Below, one piece after another: positions 27,629-39,717 of a stretch of 64,000 nucleotides of DNA. Origin of the DNA: Amycolatopsis pithecellobii (GTDB taxonomy: Bacteria > Actinomycetota > Actinomycetes > Mycobacteriales > Pseudonocardiaceae); NCBI RefSeq assembly GCF_009707865.1, contig NZ_WMBA01000027.1, positions 28,598 through 92,597 of the forward strand. Direction: 5' to 3'. Below the pieces are notes generated by a model. That model was not told the origin of the DNA. It did no database searches and was given only the letters and a program-made list of their open reading frames with translations. The number at the start of each line of letters is the position of its first letter. Within the stretch, counting starts at the first letter, position 1. The position numbers were made by a program, and so were the translations under genes.

Positions 27629-28638
27629 CGCCATGGCCCCTCCCTGCTGTCTCCACCGTCCCGGTCTCGCGCACCTGCACGGCGACCGAGAGCCTCTCGC
27701 ACACACGCCGCGAGCGCATCCGGATCATGCAAACCCCGCACGTTCGGGTCCGCCACATCCGCCAGCTGCGCTCGCGCCCCCAACTGTCCCGCCGCGTCCC
27801 GCAGGCGCGCCGGCGCCGCCACCGACGCGCGGTCCGCGATCACCACGTCCACCCGCAGCCCGGGAGCGTGCTCGAAGAGTACGTCCAGATGCCGTTCCGG
27901 GGAGAAACCCGCCGTCTCTCCCGGCTGAGGGACCAGGTTCAGGATCACCACCTTCGTCGCCATGGTCTGAACCAATGCGTCGTGCAGGGCCGGCACCAGC
28001 AGATGCGGCAGCACGCTGGTGAACCACGAGCCGGGGCCGAGGAACACCACGTCCGCACCCAGCACCGCGTCCACCGCCTCGGCACACGCCGCCGGCACCC
28101 CGCCGGGCCGCTGCGGGGTGCGCAACTCGATCCGCCGCACCCGGCCCGGCGTGCTGGCGACCGCGACCTGACCCCGGATCACCCGCGGCTCGTCGTCGTT
28201 CGTGAGACCGGTGACCTCGGCCTCGATCTCCAGCGGTTCCGGCGACATCGGCAGCACCCGGCCGGACACGCCGAGCAGCCGGCGCGCCTCGTCCAGTGCC
28301 GCCACCGGATCGCCGAGCACCTCGAAAAGCCCGGCCAGCACCAGGTTTCCCACGGCGTGGCCGGTGAGCGCGCCGCTGCCGCCGAAGCGGTGCTGAAACA
28401 GCCGCGCCCACAGCGACTCGCCGATCTCCGCGTCCGCGAGCGTCGCCAGTGCCTGACGCAGATCGCCGGGCGGCAGCAGCCCGAGCTCCCGGCGCAACCG
28501 CCCGGAGGACCCGCCGTCGTCGGCAACCGTGACCACGGCGGTGATGTCCGGCGTGACGCGTCGCAGTGCGGTCAATGTCGCCTGGAGCCCGTGACCGCCG
28601 CCGAGTGCGACCGCCCGGACAGGCCGGTCCGGGGTCAC
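27625..28638 (-). CDS. yvcK: YvcK/GlmR-like gluconeogenesis factor (CofD-like fold)
   Basis: 337 residues. [37 protein letters not shown] and [14 protein letters not shown] form the UDP-sugar-binding CofD-like core; [20 protein letters not shown] is the second conserved loop. Homologues bind UDP-GlcNAc and set carbon flow into cell wall; the mycobacterial protein (CuvA) is needed for envelope integrity. Begins with GTG overlapping the rapZ stop (GTGA) and ends overlapping whiA. Confidence 0.93.
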   Translation of the reverse strand: MTPDRPVRAVALGGGHGLQATLTALRRVTPDITAVVTVADDGGSSGRLRRELGLLPPGDLRQALATLADAEIGESLWARLFQHRFGGSGALTGHAVGNLVLAGLFEVLGDPVAALDEARRLLGVSGRVLPMSPEPLEIEAEVTGLTNDDEPRVIRGQVAVASTPGRVRRIELRTPQRPGGVPAACAEAVDAVLGADVVFLGPGSWFTSVLPHLLVPALHDALVQTMATKVVILNLVPQPGETAGFSPERHLDVLFEHAPGLRVDVVIADRASVAAPARLRDAAGQLGARAQLADVADPNVRGLHDPDALAACVREALGRRAGARDRDGGDSREGPWR

Positions 28639-29534
28639 TCGCGACCCAGATCCCGGTGGATCACCTTCACCGCCATTCCGTCCTCATTGGACAACAACTT
28701 GGCCAGCTCCTCGGAAAGTGCCACACTGCGGTGCTTTCCGCCGGTGCAGCCGACGGCGAGGGTCAGATAGCGCTTTCCCTCACGCTTGTACCCGGCACCG
28801 ATCAGCCGCAGCAACTGGTGGTAGCGGTCGAGGAACTCCTCCGCACCTTCCTGCGACAGCACATAGTTGCGCACCTCCGAGTCCAGCCCGGTGTGATCGC
28901 GCAATTCCGGGATCCAGAACGGGTTCGGCAGGAACCGCACGTCCATCACCAGATCCGCGTCCATCGGCAGGCCGTACTTGTAGCCGAACGACAGCACGGT
29001 GACCCGGGTCTGGGTGGCGGACTCGGTGCCGAACGCGTCCTCGATCTTGGCGCGCAGATCGTGCACCGACAACGCGGACGTTTCCAGCACCAGATCGGCT
29101 TCCTCGCGCAACGGCGCCAGCAGCGCGCGCTCGGCGGTGATGCCGTCGGCGAGCCTGCCGTCCCCCTGCAGCGGATGCCCGCGCCGCACCGACTCGAACC
29201 GGCGCACCAGCACCGCGTCGGTGGCTTCGAGGAACAGCACGCGAGGCTTGTACCCGCGCGCATCGAGGTCCTTGATCACCGAGGCGAGGTCATCGGTGAA
29301 GGCACGCGAGCGCACATCCATCACGACGGCCACCCTCGTCACCGCTCCCCTGGCCTGCACCCCGAGCTCGACCATGGTCGAGATCAGCTCGGGCGGCAGG
29401 TTGTCCACCACGAACCAGCCCAGATCCTCCAGGCATTTCGCGGCGGTGGACCGGCCTGCCCCGGACAACCCGGTGACGACCGCGACCTCGATCCCCGACG
29501 GGTGGCCGCCTGGATTCCCGTCGTTCTCCGTCAT
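28635..29534 (-). CDS. rapZ: RapZ-family nucleotide-binding protein (RNase adapter)
   Basis: 299 residues. The Walker A motif [20 protein letters not shown] has Arg where Lys usually stands before Ser/Thr (GAGRST), a common feature of actinobacterial Rap[19 protein letters not shown]-like [32 protein letters not shown] and [15 protein letters not shown] are the conserved C-terminal signatures. In E. coli RapZ delivers small RNAs to RNase E; in actinobacteria the role is not settled. ATGA overlap with uvrC, GTGA overlap with yvcK. Confidence 0.94.
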   Translation of the reverse strand: MTENDGNPGGHPSGIEVAVVTGLSGAGRSTAAKCLEDLGWFVVDNLPPELISTMVELGVQARGAVTRVAVVMDVRSRAFTDDLASVIKDLDARGYKPRVLFLEATDAVLVRRFESVRRGHPLQGDGRLADGITAERALLAPLREEADLVLETSALSVHDLRAKIEDAFGTESATQTRVTVLSFGYKYGLPMDADLVMDVRFLPNPFWIPELRDHTGLDSEVRNYVLSQEGAEEFLDRYHQLLRLIGAGYKREGKRYLTLAVGCTGGKHRSVALSEELAKLLSNEDGMAVKVIHRDLGRE

Positions 29535-31474
29535 GACTCCCTCTCCCCTTGCCCTTTCTCCCCTTGCAAAGCCGCGACCACGGCCTCCGCCGTGCGCATG
29601 CCCACCCCCGGCACCTGTGCGATCTCTTCCACGCCCGCGGCCCGGAGCTTCTTCACCGAACCGAAGTGCTTGATCAGCGCGGCACGCCGAGTCTGCCCCA
29701 GCCCCGGCACACCGTCCAAAGCGGACACCTGCACCCGCTTGGACCGTTTCTGGCGGTGGTACCGGATGGCGAACCGGTGCGCCTCATCCCGCACCCGCTG
29801 CAGCAGATACAGCGACTCGGACGTGCGCGGCAGGATCACCGGGTCCGGATCGGCGGGCAACCACACCTCTTCCAGCCGCTTGGCCAGCCCGATCACCGCG
29901 ATATCGGTGATGCCCAGTTCCGCGAGCACGTCCGCGGCGGCCGTCGCCTGCGGGCCGGCGCCGTCGACGACGAGCAGGTTCGGCGGATAGGCGAACTTGC
30001 GCGGGCGACCGGTTTCCGGGTCGATCCCGGGAGTCGGCTCGTCCGCGGCATTTTCTTTGAGGTAGCGGTGAAAACGCCGTCGCACGACCTCGGCGATGGA
30101 GGCGACATCGCCCTCGGTGGCCGCCTCGCGCAACGCGAACCGCCGGTATTCGGACTTGCGGGCCACGCCGTCCTCGAACACCACCAGCGACGCGACGACG
30201 TCACTGCCCTGGATATGGCTGATGTCGATGCACTCGATGCGCAGCGGTGCGCTGTCCAGGCCGAGTTGCTCCTGCAGTTCGGCGAGCGCGGCGGAACGCG
30301 CCGTCAGATCGCCCGCGCGGCGCAGTTTGTGTTGCTGGAAGGCCTCTTCCGCGTTGCGCCGCACGGTTTCGGCGAGCGCGCGTTTGTCCCCGCGCTGGGG
30401 CACGCGCAGCTGCACCCGTGAGCCACGCAAGTCCGAGAGCCATTCGGAGAGCGCGTCGGCGTCGGTCGGCAGCTCCGGCACGAGCACCTCGCGCGGTACC
30501 GGCGTGCCCTCGTTCACGATCTGTTCGGCCAGCTCGGCCTGCTCACCGTAGAACTGGCTGAGGAACTGATCGACGAGGTCGCGCACGCCCATCTCCTCGA
30601 CCTTGTCGATCACCCAGCCACGCTGGCCGCGCACCCGCCCGCCGCGGACGTGGAAGACCTGAACGGCGGCTTCGAGCTCGTCGTGGGCGAACGCGACGAC
30701 ATCCGCGTCGGTGCCGTCTCCGAGCACGACGGCCTGCTTCTCCATGGCGCGGCGCAGCGCGTCAAGATCGTCGCGAAGCCGGGCCGCGCGCTCGAACTCC
30801 AACTGGTCGGCGGCTTCGGCCATTTCCTTCTCGAGCCTGCGCATCATCACATCGGTGCGGCCGGCGAGAAAATCGCAGAAATCCTCGACGATCGACCGGT
30901 GCTGCTCCGCGGTCACCTTGCCGACACACGGCGCCGAGCACTTGTCGATGTAGCCGAGCAGGCAGGGACGGCCGATCTGGGTGTGCCGCCGGAACACCCC
31001 GGCCGAGCAGGTGCGGGCAGGGAAGACACGCAGCAGCAGGTCGAGCGTCTCGCGGATGGCCCACGCGTGCGCGTACGGACCGAAGTAGCGCACGCCTTTC
31101 TTGCGCGGGCCGCGGTAGACGTGCAGGCGCGGGAACTCCTCGTTCATCGTCACCGCGAGCACCGGGTACGTCTTGTCGTCGCGGTAGCGGACGTTGAAGC
31201 GGGGGTCGAACTCCTTGATCCAGTTGTATTCCAGCTGAAGCGCTTCGACCTCGGTGCCGACGACGGTCCACTCGACGCTCGCCGCCGTGGTCACCATCTG
31301 CCGGGTGCGGGGATGCAGCCCCGCGAGATCGGCGAAGTAGGAGTTCAGCCTGCTGCGCAAGCTCTTCGCCTTGCCGACGTAGATGACCCGCTTCGCCGCA
31401 TCGCGAAACTTGTACACGCCGGGCTGCTCGGGAATACTCCCCGGCGCGGGACGGTAGGTCGACGGGTCAGCCAC
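29531..31474 (-). CDS. uvrC: UvrABC excinuclease subunit C
   Basis: 647 residues. It makes both incisions in nucleotide-excision repair. N-terminal GIY-YIG nuclease ([40 protein letters not shown]), then the Cys-rich patch, a UVR domain that binds UvrB ([20 protein letters not shown]), an RNase H-like nuclease with [17 protein letters not shown], and C-terminal helix-hairpin-helix repeats ([20 protein letters not shown]). GTG start. Head of the uvrC-rapZ-yvcK-whiA operon, whose genes all overlap by 4 bp. Confidence 0.97.
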   Translation of the reverse strand: MADPSTYRPAPGSIPEQPGVYKFRDAAKRVIYVGKAKSLRSRLNSYFADLAGLHPRTRQMVTTAASVEWTVVGTEVEALQLEYNWIKEFDPRFNVRYRDDKTYPVLAVTMNEEFPRLHVYRGPRKKGVRYFGPYAHAWAIRETLDLLLRVFPARTCSAGVFRRHTQIGRPCLLGYIDKCSAPCVGKVTAEQHRSIVEDFCDFLAGRTDVMMRRLEKEMAEAADQLEFERAARLRDDLDALRRAMEKQAVVLGDGTDADVVAFAHDELEAAVQVFHVRGGRVRGQRGWVIDKVEEMGVRDLVDQFLSQFYGEQAELAEQIVNEGTPVPREVLVPELPTDADALSEWLSDLRGSRVQLRVPQRGDKRALAETVRRNAEEAFQQHKLRRAGDLTARSAALAELQEQLGLDSAPLRIECIDISHIQGSDVVASLVVFEDGVARKSEYRRFALREAATEGDVASIAEVVRRRFHRYLKENAADEPTPGIDPETGRPRKFAYPPNLLVVDGAGPQATAAADVLAELGITDIAVIGLAKRLEEVWLPADPDPVILPRTSESLYLLQRVRDEAHRFAIRYHRQKRSKRVQVSALDGVPGLGQTRRAALIKHFGSVKKLRAAGVEEIAQVPGVGMRTAEAVVAALQGEKGQGERES

Positions 31475-31520
31475 ACATCAAGCCTATGGCTCGGGTGTGA
31501 CAGTTCCGCGCACCCCTCCC

Positions 31521-31925
31521 TCAGCGCGGCACGAGGCGGACGGTGACATCGGACAGCTCCTCGAACTTCGCCTTCGCGTCGGTCGTCACCAGCACCCGCG
31601 CAGTCGCGCGGGCGGTCGCCGCGATGATCAGGTCGTGCGCCCCGCGCGGCGTGCCCGTGCGAGCCACTTCCGCCAGAAGGACTGCGTGGTGCTCTGCGAC
31701 CGACGGCGTGTAGTCCTCAACCGGAACGACGGCCAGCACCCGGCTCAGGAACTCGCGTTGCTCGGCGCGACGCTCCTCGTCTCGATCACGATGAAGGCCC
31801 GCCAGGTATTCGGCCAGCGCGACAGCCGGCAGGGCTACATCGTCCTCGTCGGTGAAGGCCCGCGAACGCAGCCGCCCGCGGCCGGCTGCGACCAACACAC
31901 CGGTGTCGAGAATCAGTCGCGCCAA
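31521..31925 (-). CDS. vapC: VapC-type PIN-domain toxin
   Basis: 134-residue PIN-domain ribonuclease. Acidic catalytic residues are in LILDTGVLVA (Asp near the start), AEYLAGLHRD (Glu), AHDLIIAATA (Asp) and LVTTDAKAKF (Asp). Toxins of this fold cut tRNA or rRNA. The likely start is a TTG at 31925, overlapping the end of the antitoxin by 13 bp. No ATG/GTG near it fits the fold better. It ends 46 bp before the uvrC start region and on the same strand. Confidence 0.85.
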   Translation of the reverse strand: MARLILDTGVLVAAGRGRLRSRAFTDEDDVALPAVALAEYLAGLHRDRDEERRAEQREFLSRVLAVVPVEDYTPSVAEHHAVLLAEVARTGTPRGAHDLIIAATARATARVLVTTDAKAKFEELSDVTVRLVPR

Positions 31926-32179
31926 GGGTCGCTGTCCAGCTCCGCGGTCACCGAGGTCCTTGCCGCGGCAACGTTTTCCTCGAATGCTTCGTCAAGTGCG
32001 TCGCGACCGCGCCAGTCCTGCACAACTTCCAGCAGGGCTTTGCCGTTCGCCCGGGGTGCCGGGGCGATGAGGGCCACTCGGCGCCCGCCGCGGTGCACCA
32101 CGATCGTCTCGCCGTGCTCCGCGGCGTCGAGCACGGCGGAGAAATTCCGCGACGCTTCGGAAGCCGACATCTCACGCAT
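31913..32179 (-). CDS. vapB: Phd/YefM-family antitoxin of the VapC partner
   Basis: 88 residues. MSASEASRNFSAVLDAAEHG and ETIVVHRGGRRVALIAP are the Phd/YefM dimerisation and DNA-binding fold; the acidic C-terminal tail should wrap the toxin. ATG 32179 lies only 6 nt after a TATTCT hexamer, suggesting a leaderless transcript; a second in-frame ATG is at 32170. It overlaps the toxin by 13 bp. Confidence 0.87.
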   Translation of the reverse strand: MREMSASEASRNFSAVLDAAEHGETIVVHRGGRRVALIAPAPRANGKALLEVVQDWRGRDALDEAFEENVAAARTSVTAELDSDPWRD

Positions 32180-32200
32180 CGATTCAGAATATCAGATCGC
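32180..32200 (-). promoter_or_regulatory. vapBC promoter, probable -10 close to the start codon
   Basis: TATTCT at 32191-32186 on the minus strand, 6 nt before the antitoxin ATG, inside a partly symmetric AT-rich stretch (TGATATTCTGAATC). It shares the 65-bp gap with the divergent xthA gene. The arrangement parallels the mazEF promoter at 1051-1077. Confidence 0.45.
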
Positions 32201-32244
32201 GCCCTCGACGGGGCTCCCCGAGAACGTGTGCCATCCTCGGGCGC

Positions 32245-33021
32245 ATGCGCATCGCCACCTGGAACGTCAACTCCGTCACCGCCCGGCTGCCGCGGCTGCT
32301 CGCGTGGCTGGAGTCGGCGAAGCCGGATGTGCTGTGCCTGCAGGAACTCAAGTGCACCACCGAAGCCTTCCCGCCGGAGGTGGCCGAGCTCGGCTACGAG
32401 GTCGTCGCCTACGGGCTCGGTCGCTGGAACGGGGTGGCCATCGTGTCCCGTGCGGGGATTGAGGACGTGCGGCGCGGGCTGATCGGCGAACCCGCCTACG
32501 AGGACGCGACCGAACCCCGCGCGATCGGCGCGACCTGCGGCGGTGTCCGGGTGTGGTCGGTGTACGTGCCCAACGGCCGTGAACCCGGCCACGCGCACTA
32601 CGAGTACAAGCTGCGCTGGCTCGAGGCCCTGCACGCCACGGCGGTCGCGGAGTCCGCCGACGAGCGGCCGTTCGCGCTGATGGGCGATTTCAACATCGCG
32701 CCCGCCGACGACGACGTGTGGGACATCAGCCTGTTCACCGGCTCCACGCACGTGACCGAACCGGAGCGTATGGCGCTGAAAGTGTTGCGGGAAGCGGGTT
32801 TGCGTGACGTCGTGCCCCGCCCGCTGAAATACGACCGGCCCTACACCTATTGGGACTACCGGCAGCTGGCGTTCCCCAACAACCACGGCATGCGGATCGA
32901 TCTGGTGTACGCCAACGCCGCTTTCGCCGGCGCGGTCACCGACGCCTACGTCGACCGCGAGGCACGCAAGGGCAAAGGCCCGTCCGATCACGCGCCCGTC
33001 GTGGTGGACCTGACCCGCTGA
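32245..33021 (+). CDS. xthA: Exodeoxyribonuclease III / AP endonuclease
   Basis: 258 residues, EEP (exonuclease-endonuclease-phosphatase) fold. ATWNVNSVTARLPRLLAWL, CLQELKCTTEAFPP (metal-binding Glu), VYVPNGREPGH, ALMGDFNIAPADDDVWD (Asp/Asn catalytic pair), RIDLVYAN and the final SDHAPVVVDL (catalytic Asp-His) are intact. It repairs abasic sites and 3' blocks in base-excision repair. Confidence 0.96.
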   Translation: MRIATWNVNSVTARLPRLLAWLESAKPDVLCLQELKCTTEAFPPEVAELGYEVVAYGLGRWNGVAIVSRAGIEDVRRGLIGEPAYEDATEPRAIGATCGGVRVWSVYVPNGREPGHAHYEYKLRWLEALHATAVAESADERPFALMGDFNIAPADDDVWDISLFTGSTHVTEPERMALKVLREAGLRDVVPRPLKYDRPYTYWDYRQLAFPNNHGMRIDLVYANAAFAGAVTDAYVDREARKGKGPSDHAPVVVDLTR

Positions 33022-33024
33022 CGG

Positions 33025-35266
<2,242 letters not shown>

Positions 35267-35288
35267 GCGCCCACCTCGCTGCGCTCAC

Positions 35289-35921
35289 TCACACGTCCTC
35301 CTCAAGCGTCCCGGCTCCATTGTGCGCCGCATGGCCGGGCAGGTGCGGCGTGGCCAGCTTCTCGACGTATTTGGCTACTACATCGACTTCGAGGTTGACC
35401 AGGTCGCCAGGCTCGGCTCGGCCCAGCGTCGTCAGTTCCAGTGTGGTCGGGATCAACGCGACCGTGAACTCGTCGTTGGTCACACTCGCCACGGTCAGGG
35501 AAATCCCGTCGACGGCGATCGAGCCCTTTTCGACCACGTATCGCGCCAGATGTCCGGGCAGGGAGAACCGGGTGAGCCCGTCGGCGGCGCGGGACCGGAA
35601 CACCCCGGTGCCATCGACGTGACCCTGCATGATGTGCCCGCCCAGCCGGTCCCCGACCGCAGTCGCGCGCTCGAGGTTGACCCGGTCCCCGGTCGCGATC
35701 TTCGCCAGCCGCGAGCGCTGCAGCGTCTCATGCACGACATCCACGGTGAACTCGGCGCCGGACACCTCCACCACGGTCAGGCAGACCCCGCTGACCGCGA
35801 TCGAATCGCCGTGTTTCGCGTCGGACGTGACGACGGGGCCGCGCACCGTCAGGCGCGCCGCGTTGGACAACTGCTCGACTCCGGTGATCTCGCCGAGCTC
35901 TTCGACAATGCCGGTGAACAC
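35289..35921 (-). CDS. ribE: Riboflavin synthase, alpha chain
   Basis: 210 residues, two tandem lumazine-binding barrels: the first opens VFTGIVEELGEITGVEQL and contains GVCLTVVEV and VVHETLQRSRLA; the second contains GHIMQGHVDGTG and DGISLTVASV. It dismutates two lumazines to riboflavin. GTG start with GAGGAGG about 5 nt upstream, 14 bp after rpe. The usual neighbour ribD (ribG) is missing between rpe and this gene. Confidence 0.96.
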   Translation of the reverse strand: MFTGIVEELGEITGVEQLSNAARLTVRGPVVTSDAKHGDSIAVSGVCLTVVEVSGAEFTVDVVHETLQRSRLAKIATGDRVNLERATAVGDRLGGHIMQGHVDGTGVFRSRAADGLTRFSLPGHLARYVVEKGSIAVDGISLTVASVTNDEFTVALIPTTLELTTLGRAEPGDLVNLEVDVVAKYVEKLATPHLPGHAAHNGAGTLEEDV

Positions 35922-35935
35922 ACGCGCCTCCTCGT

Positions 35936-36619
35936 TCAGTGCTGTGCCTGGGCGGCGAGATCGCGGAGTGCGGCGACGGCCTTGCCCGGGTCCGCGGCGC
36001 CGTAGACGGCGGAGCCCGCGACGAAACAGTCCACCCCCGCCTCGGCGGCCTGTTCGATGGTCTCGGCGTTGATCCCGCCGTCGATCTCCACCAGCACGTT
36101 CAGGTGCCCGGTGTCGACCAGCCGCCGCGCCGCGCGCACCTTGCCGAGCACGTCGGCGATGAACGACTGGCCCCCGAAACCGGGTTCGACGGACATCACC
36201 AGCAGCGTGTCGTAGTGCTTGAGCACCTCGAGATGATCTTCCAGCGGGGTGCCCGGTTTGATCGACAGCCCGGCCTTCGCCCCGGCGGCTCGCAGATCCT
36301 TCGCGATCTTCACCGGGTCCTTCGCGGCCTCGGCGTGCACGGTGACGTTGTAGGCACCGGCCTCGGCGTACCCGATGGCCCACCGGTCCGGGTTCTCGAT
36401 CATGAGATGGCAGTCCAGCGGCAGGTCCGTGACCTTGAGCAGCGACTGCACGACGGGAAGGCCCAGGGTCAGATTGGGCACGAAATGCGCGTCCATCACG
36501 TCCACGTGCACCCAGTCGGCGCGCGTGTCACCCTGGCCCGCGACGACCTGGATTTCCTCGCCGAGGCGGGCGAAATCGGCGGACAGGATGCTCGGCGCGA
36601 TAAGAGGTCGGTGGGCCAC
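35936..36619 (-). CDS. rpe: Ribulose-phosphate 3-epimerase
   Basis: 227-residue TIM barrel linking ribulose-5-phosphate to xylulose-5-phosphate. [34 protein letters not shown] (metal His/Asp), [24 protein letters not shown] and [11 protein letters not shown] are the diagnostic motifs. Its product feeds the ribulose-5-phosphate used by RibBA, which gives the rib operon position metabolic sense. Confidence 0.96.
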   Translation of the reverse strand: MAHRPLIAPSILSADFARLGEEIQVVAGQGDTRADWVHVDVMDAHFVPNLTLGLPVVQSLLKVTDLPLDCHLMIENPDRWAIGYAEAGAYNVTVHAEAAKDPVKIAKDLRAAGAKAGLSIKPGTPLEDHLEVLKHYDTLLVMSVEPGFGGQSFIADVLGKVRAARRLVDTGHLNVLVEIDGGINAETIEQAAEAGVDCFVAGSAVYGAADPGKAVAALRDLAAQAQH

Positions 36620-36638
36620 GGTTACGCAGTGTAGAAGG

Positions 36639-37133
36639 TCAATCGGTCAGCCCATCCAGCGCCGTGGACCACGGTTCCACCAACTGGGAAACGTCGGCGC
36701 CTGCCGAGGCCAGTGCGGCGAGATGGCCCTGCCACGCCGGGTGCCGGGACCGCGCAGGCTGGGCGAGGTAGCGCACCACGATCCGCACCCGCGGGTCGCC
36801 GAGGACATCGCCGAGCACGGTGAGCGCCTGGTTGTCGGCGATGCCGAGGGCGAGCTTCGCGACCGAATTCGCGCTCGCGGGCGCGAACAGGAACACCCCG
36901 GGATCCGGGTGCGGGCGTGGCTCATCGGGAAGGCGGGATTCGCTGCGCACCGGCAGGTCCGTCAGTGCCTGCAATTTCGGGATCTCACCGGCGTGGTCGA
37001 GCCAGCGCGCCGCGGTCGGCGTGAGCGTGATGGCCAGCCGCCAGCCGCGTTCCGCGGCCGGTTCCGCGAGTTCGGTACGGAACCGGGTGTCGAGACCGCC
37101 GCACGAGCCGGCGACGAGGCCGAGCACGGTCAC
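36639..37133 (-). CDS. HFCD-type flavoprotein of unknown substrate
   Basis: 164 residues in the flavoprotein (PPC decarboxylase-like) fold. [18 protein letters not shown] begins the FMN-binding strand-loop, [14 protein letters not shown] matches the region after the first helix, and [20 protein letters not shown] is the hallmark AP-x-SANT-like flavin site; [19 protein letters not shown] is the substrate-loop region. The GTG overlaps the rsmB stop (GTGA). Placement between rsmB and rpe in a riboflavin operon suggests a flavin-linked reaction, but nothing defines it. Confidence 0.75.
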   Translation of the reverse strand: MTVLGLVAGSCGGLDTRFRTELAEPAAERGWRLAITLTPTAARWLDHAGEIPKLQALTDLPVRSESRLPDEPRPHPDPGVFLFAPASANSVAKLALGIADNQALTVLGDVLGDPRVRIVVRYLAQPARSRHPAWQGHLAALASAGADVSQLVEPWSTALDGLTD

Positions 37134-38551
37134 GGGCGTCGCAGAACCGAGCAGAACATGGCGTCGGTGCCGTGGCGATGCGGCCACAGCTGGACGTACG
37201 GCCCGTCGCCGAGCTGCGGCACGCCGGGGAAGAATTCGCGCGCGTCAAGGACTTCGGCCTTGCTGCGGCGCGCGGCGTCGCTGACCACGCCCTCGGTTTC
37301 GGCGAGATGCGGCGAGCACACGACGTAGGCCACGACACCACCGGGTCGGACCAGCTCCAGCGCGGACGCGAGTAACTGGCCCTGCAGCTTGGTGAGGTCC
37401 GCGACGTCGGAAGGCCGGCGCCGCCAGCGTGATTCGGGGCGCCGGCGCAACGAGCCGAGGCCGCTGCACGGTGCGTCCACGAGTACCCGGTCGAATCCCG
37501 GTTCGAGCCCGGATTCCCGCCCGTCGGCGACGTGCACCGTGACCGGCAGACCTTCGGTGGCCTGCTCGACCAGGCGGGCCCGGTGCGGCGCCTGCTCGAC
37601 GGCGTCGACCCGCGCGCCGGAGATCGAGGCGAGCGCACCGAGCAGGGCCGCCTTGCCGCCGGGACCCGCGCACAGATCGAGCCAGCGCTCGTCGCCGCCG
37701 TCGACCGGCACGCGAGTGAGCGCGACGGCGCACAGCTGACTGCCTTCGTCCTGCACCGCGGCGATCTTCTCGCGGATCGGTTCCAGGTCACCCGGATCAC
37801 CCGTGCCGGCAGGCAGGTGCACGCCGTAAGGCGAGTACGGCGCAACCTCGCCGCCGGTGACCGCGGCCAGCTCGTCGGCGCTGATCTCACCGGGCCGCGC
37901 GACCAGATGCACTTCCGGGCGCGCGTCATCGGCTTGGAGCGCCGCTTCGAGTTCAGGTCCCTTGTCCCCCAACGCTTCCGCGAACGACCGGGCAATCCAG
38001 CGTGGGTGCGCGGTGCGCAGCGCCAGGTTGCCGATCGGATCGGCGTCGCGGTCCGGGGCGAGTTCGGCAAGCCACGTTTCTTCGTCCTTTTCGGACACTT
38101 TGCGCAGCACGGCGTTGACGAAACCCGCTACATGCGAACCACCTTCGACGCGCGCCATGTTCACCATCGCGTCCACCGCGGCGTGCTCGGGAATCCGGGT
38201 GCGCAGCAACTGGTAGGCACCCAGCCGCAAACAGTCCAGCACCACACCGTCCACTTCGGACAGCGGCCGGTCGAGACAGGCGGCGATGACCTCGTCCAGC
38301 AGACCCTGCGCGCGGCTGGCGCCGTAGGTCAGTTCGGTGGCCAGCGCCGCGTCGCGGCCGGTGAGCCCCCGCTGGCGCAACATTTCCGGCAGGACGAGAT
38401 TGGCGTAGGCGTCGCGTTCGCGGACCGCACGCAGCACCTCGAACGCGGCGCGGCGCGCGGGGTCCTCGTAGGGCGGCGGGCGGCGCGGGCCCTGCTTGCG
38501 CGGGGCCGGGCGGCCACGCTGGGGTCGCGACGGGCGACGTTCGGGGCTCAT
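37130..38551 (-). CDS. rsmB: 16S rRNA (cytosine-967-C5)-methyltransferase
   Basis: 473 residues. The basic Pro/Arg-rich N-terminus leads into a NusB-like RNA-binding domain ([40 protein letters not shown]). The SAM-dependent methyltransferase follows: [37 protein letters not shown] (Cys that releases product) and [19 protein letters not shown] (nucleophilic Cys). ATGA overlap with fmt. Confidence 0.95.
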   Translation of the reverse strand: MSPERRPSRPQRGRPAPRKQGPRRPPPYEDPARRAAFEVLRAVRERDAYANLVLPEMLRQRGLTGRDAALATELTYGASRAQGLLDEVIAACLDRPLSEVDGVVLDCLRLGAYQLLRTRIPEHAAVDAMVNMARVEGGSHVAGFVNAVLRKVSEKDEETWLAELAPDRDADPIGNLALRTAHPRWIARSFAEALGDKGPELEAALQADDARPEVHLVARPGEISADELAAVTGGEVAPYSPYGVHLPAGTGDPGDLEPIREKIAAVQDEGSQLCAVALTRVPVDGGDERWLDLCAGPGGKAALLGALASISGARVDAVEQAPHRARLVEQATEGLPVTVHVADGRESGLEPGFDRVLVDAPCSGLGSLRRRPESRWRRRPSDVADLTKLQGQLLASALELVRPGGVVAYVVCSPHLAETEGVVSDAARRSKAEVLDAREFFPGVPQLGDGPYVQLWPHRHGTDAMFCSVLRRP

Positions 38552-39474
38552 GACAGGCGCTCTCCTTGTTCGATCCTGGTTCCGCGCGCCCAGTCGGTGG
38601 CCGCCATCCGTTTCTTGCCCTGCGCCTGCACCTCGCCGAGTGCCACGACCTGGGTCGCGGTGCCGGCGAGCACCCGCTTGCGTTCGACGCGCAGTTCTCC
38701 CGGCGCCAGCCCGTTTTCGCCGGTGACGACGACGGGGCCGAGCTTGACGCGCTCGCCGCGGAATCCGGCCCACGCGCCGGGATCCGGTGTCACGGACCGA
38801 ATGTGCCGATCCAGCGCGGCGGCCGGGTCGGTGAACGACACCCGTGCGTCCTCGACGGTGACCTTGGGGGCGTAGGTGATCCCGTCGCCGGGCTGCGGAA
38901 CCGCGCGCAGCGTACCATCCCCGATACCGTCCATTGTGGACTCCAGGAGACGCGCGCCGGAGCGAGAAAGCCTTTGCAGCAACGAACCCGCGGTGTCGGC
39001 CGGGTCGATCGTCTCGGTCACCACGCCGTAGACCGGACCGGCATCGAGTTCTTTGACGATGTCGAAGGTGGAGGCGCCGGTGATCTCGTCGCCCGCCCGG
39101 ATGGCGGCTTGCACCGGGGCGGCGCCGCGCCAGGCGGGGAGCAGGGAGAAGTGGAGGTTGACCCAGCCGTGCGCCGGAATGTCGAGCGCACGCTGCGGGA
39201 GGAGAGCCCCGTAGGCGACGACCGGGCAGGCGTCGGGCGCCAGCTCACGCAGCCGGCCGAGAAACTCGGGCGCGCCGGCTTTCGCGGGGGTGAGCACCTC
39301 GATCCCGTGCTCGTCGGCAAGCGCCCCGACCGGCGAGCGCACCAGCTTGCGGCCACGCCCGGCAGGCGCATCGGGCCGCGTGACCACGGCGAGCACCTCA
39401 TGCCGGGGCGAGTCGATCAGGGCACGCAGGGACGGCACGGCAGCCTCAGGCGTACCGGCGAACACGAGACGCAT
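38548..39474 (-). CDS. fmt: Methionyl-tRNA formyltransferase
   Basis: 308 residues. It formylates initiator Met-t[22 protein letters not shown] opens the Rossmann domain; [20 protein letters not shown] contains the catalytic Asn-His-Ser region, and [21 protein letters not shown] the catalytic Asp area (reading GAS for the common GVT). The C-terminal OB-fold is present. Overlaps rsmB by 4 bp. Confidence 0.95.
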   Translation of the reverse strand: MRLVFAGTPEAAVPSLRALIDSPRHEVLAVVTRPDAPAGRGRKLVRSPVGALADEHGIEVLTPAKAGAPEFLGRLRELAPDACPVVAYGALLPQRALDIPAHGWVNLHFSLLPAWRGAAPVQAAIRAGDEITGASTFDIVKELDAGPVYGVVTETIDPADTAGSLLQRLSRSGARLLESTMDGIGDGTLRAVPQPGDGITYAPKVTVEDARVSFTDPAAALDRHIRSVTPDPGAWAGFRGERVKLGPVVVTGENGLAPGELRVERKRVLAGTATQVVALGEVQAQGKKRMAATDWARGTRIEQGERLS

Positions 39475-39717
39475 TCACGCCACCCCGGCTTCAGACAGGG
39501 AAAACATCGAACCCAGTCTATGGGGCGCCTTCCGGCCAACCACCGGAGGCCGGTTCGAGAAGCGGGACGGCATGTCACCCCGCCATGCAGGAGCGACTAC
39601 ACAGGGCGATGAAAATCACCGCAACTCCGGCCACGAGGTCTACACCACGAAGATCGCTGCCCAGAATGCGGGACCAGGCGATCGTGAAAACGTAAAACTC
39701 CGTCGCACGGCGGAAAA
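39475..39717. other. Gap between priA and fmt
   Basis: 243 bp between co-directional genes, the longest break in this long leftward gene run and noticeably less GC-rich near 39600-39717. Probably the promoter region of fmt-rsmB-rpe-rib. A short minus-strand frame (about 39590-39717) has a hydrophobic end but no start codon with a ribosome-binding site, so I do not call it a gene. Confidence 0.5.

Noticed and set aside
39590..39717. Short minus-strand frame with a hydrophobic C-terminus between priA and fmt
   Set aside because: It begins inside or just after the priA stop, with no start codon and no ribosome-binding site.
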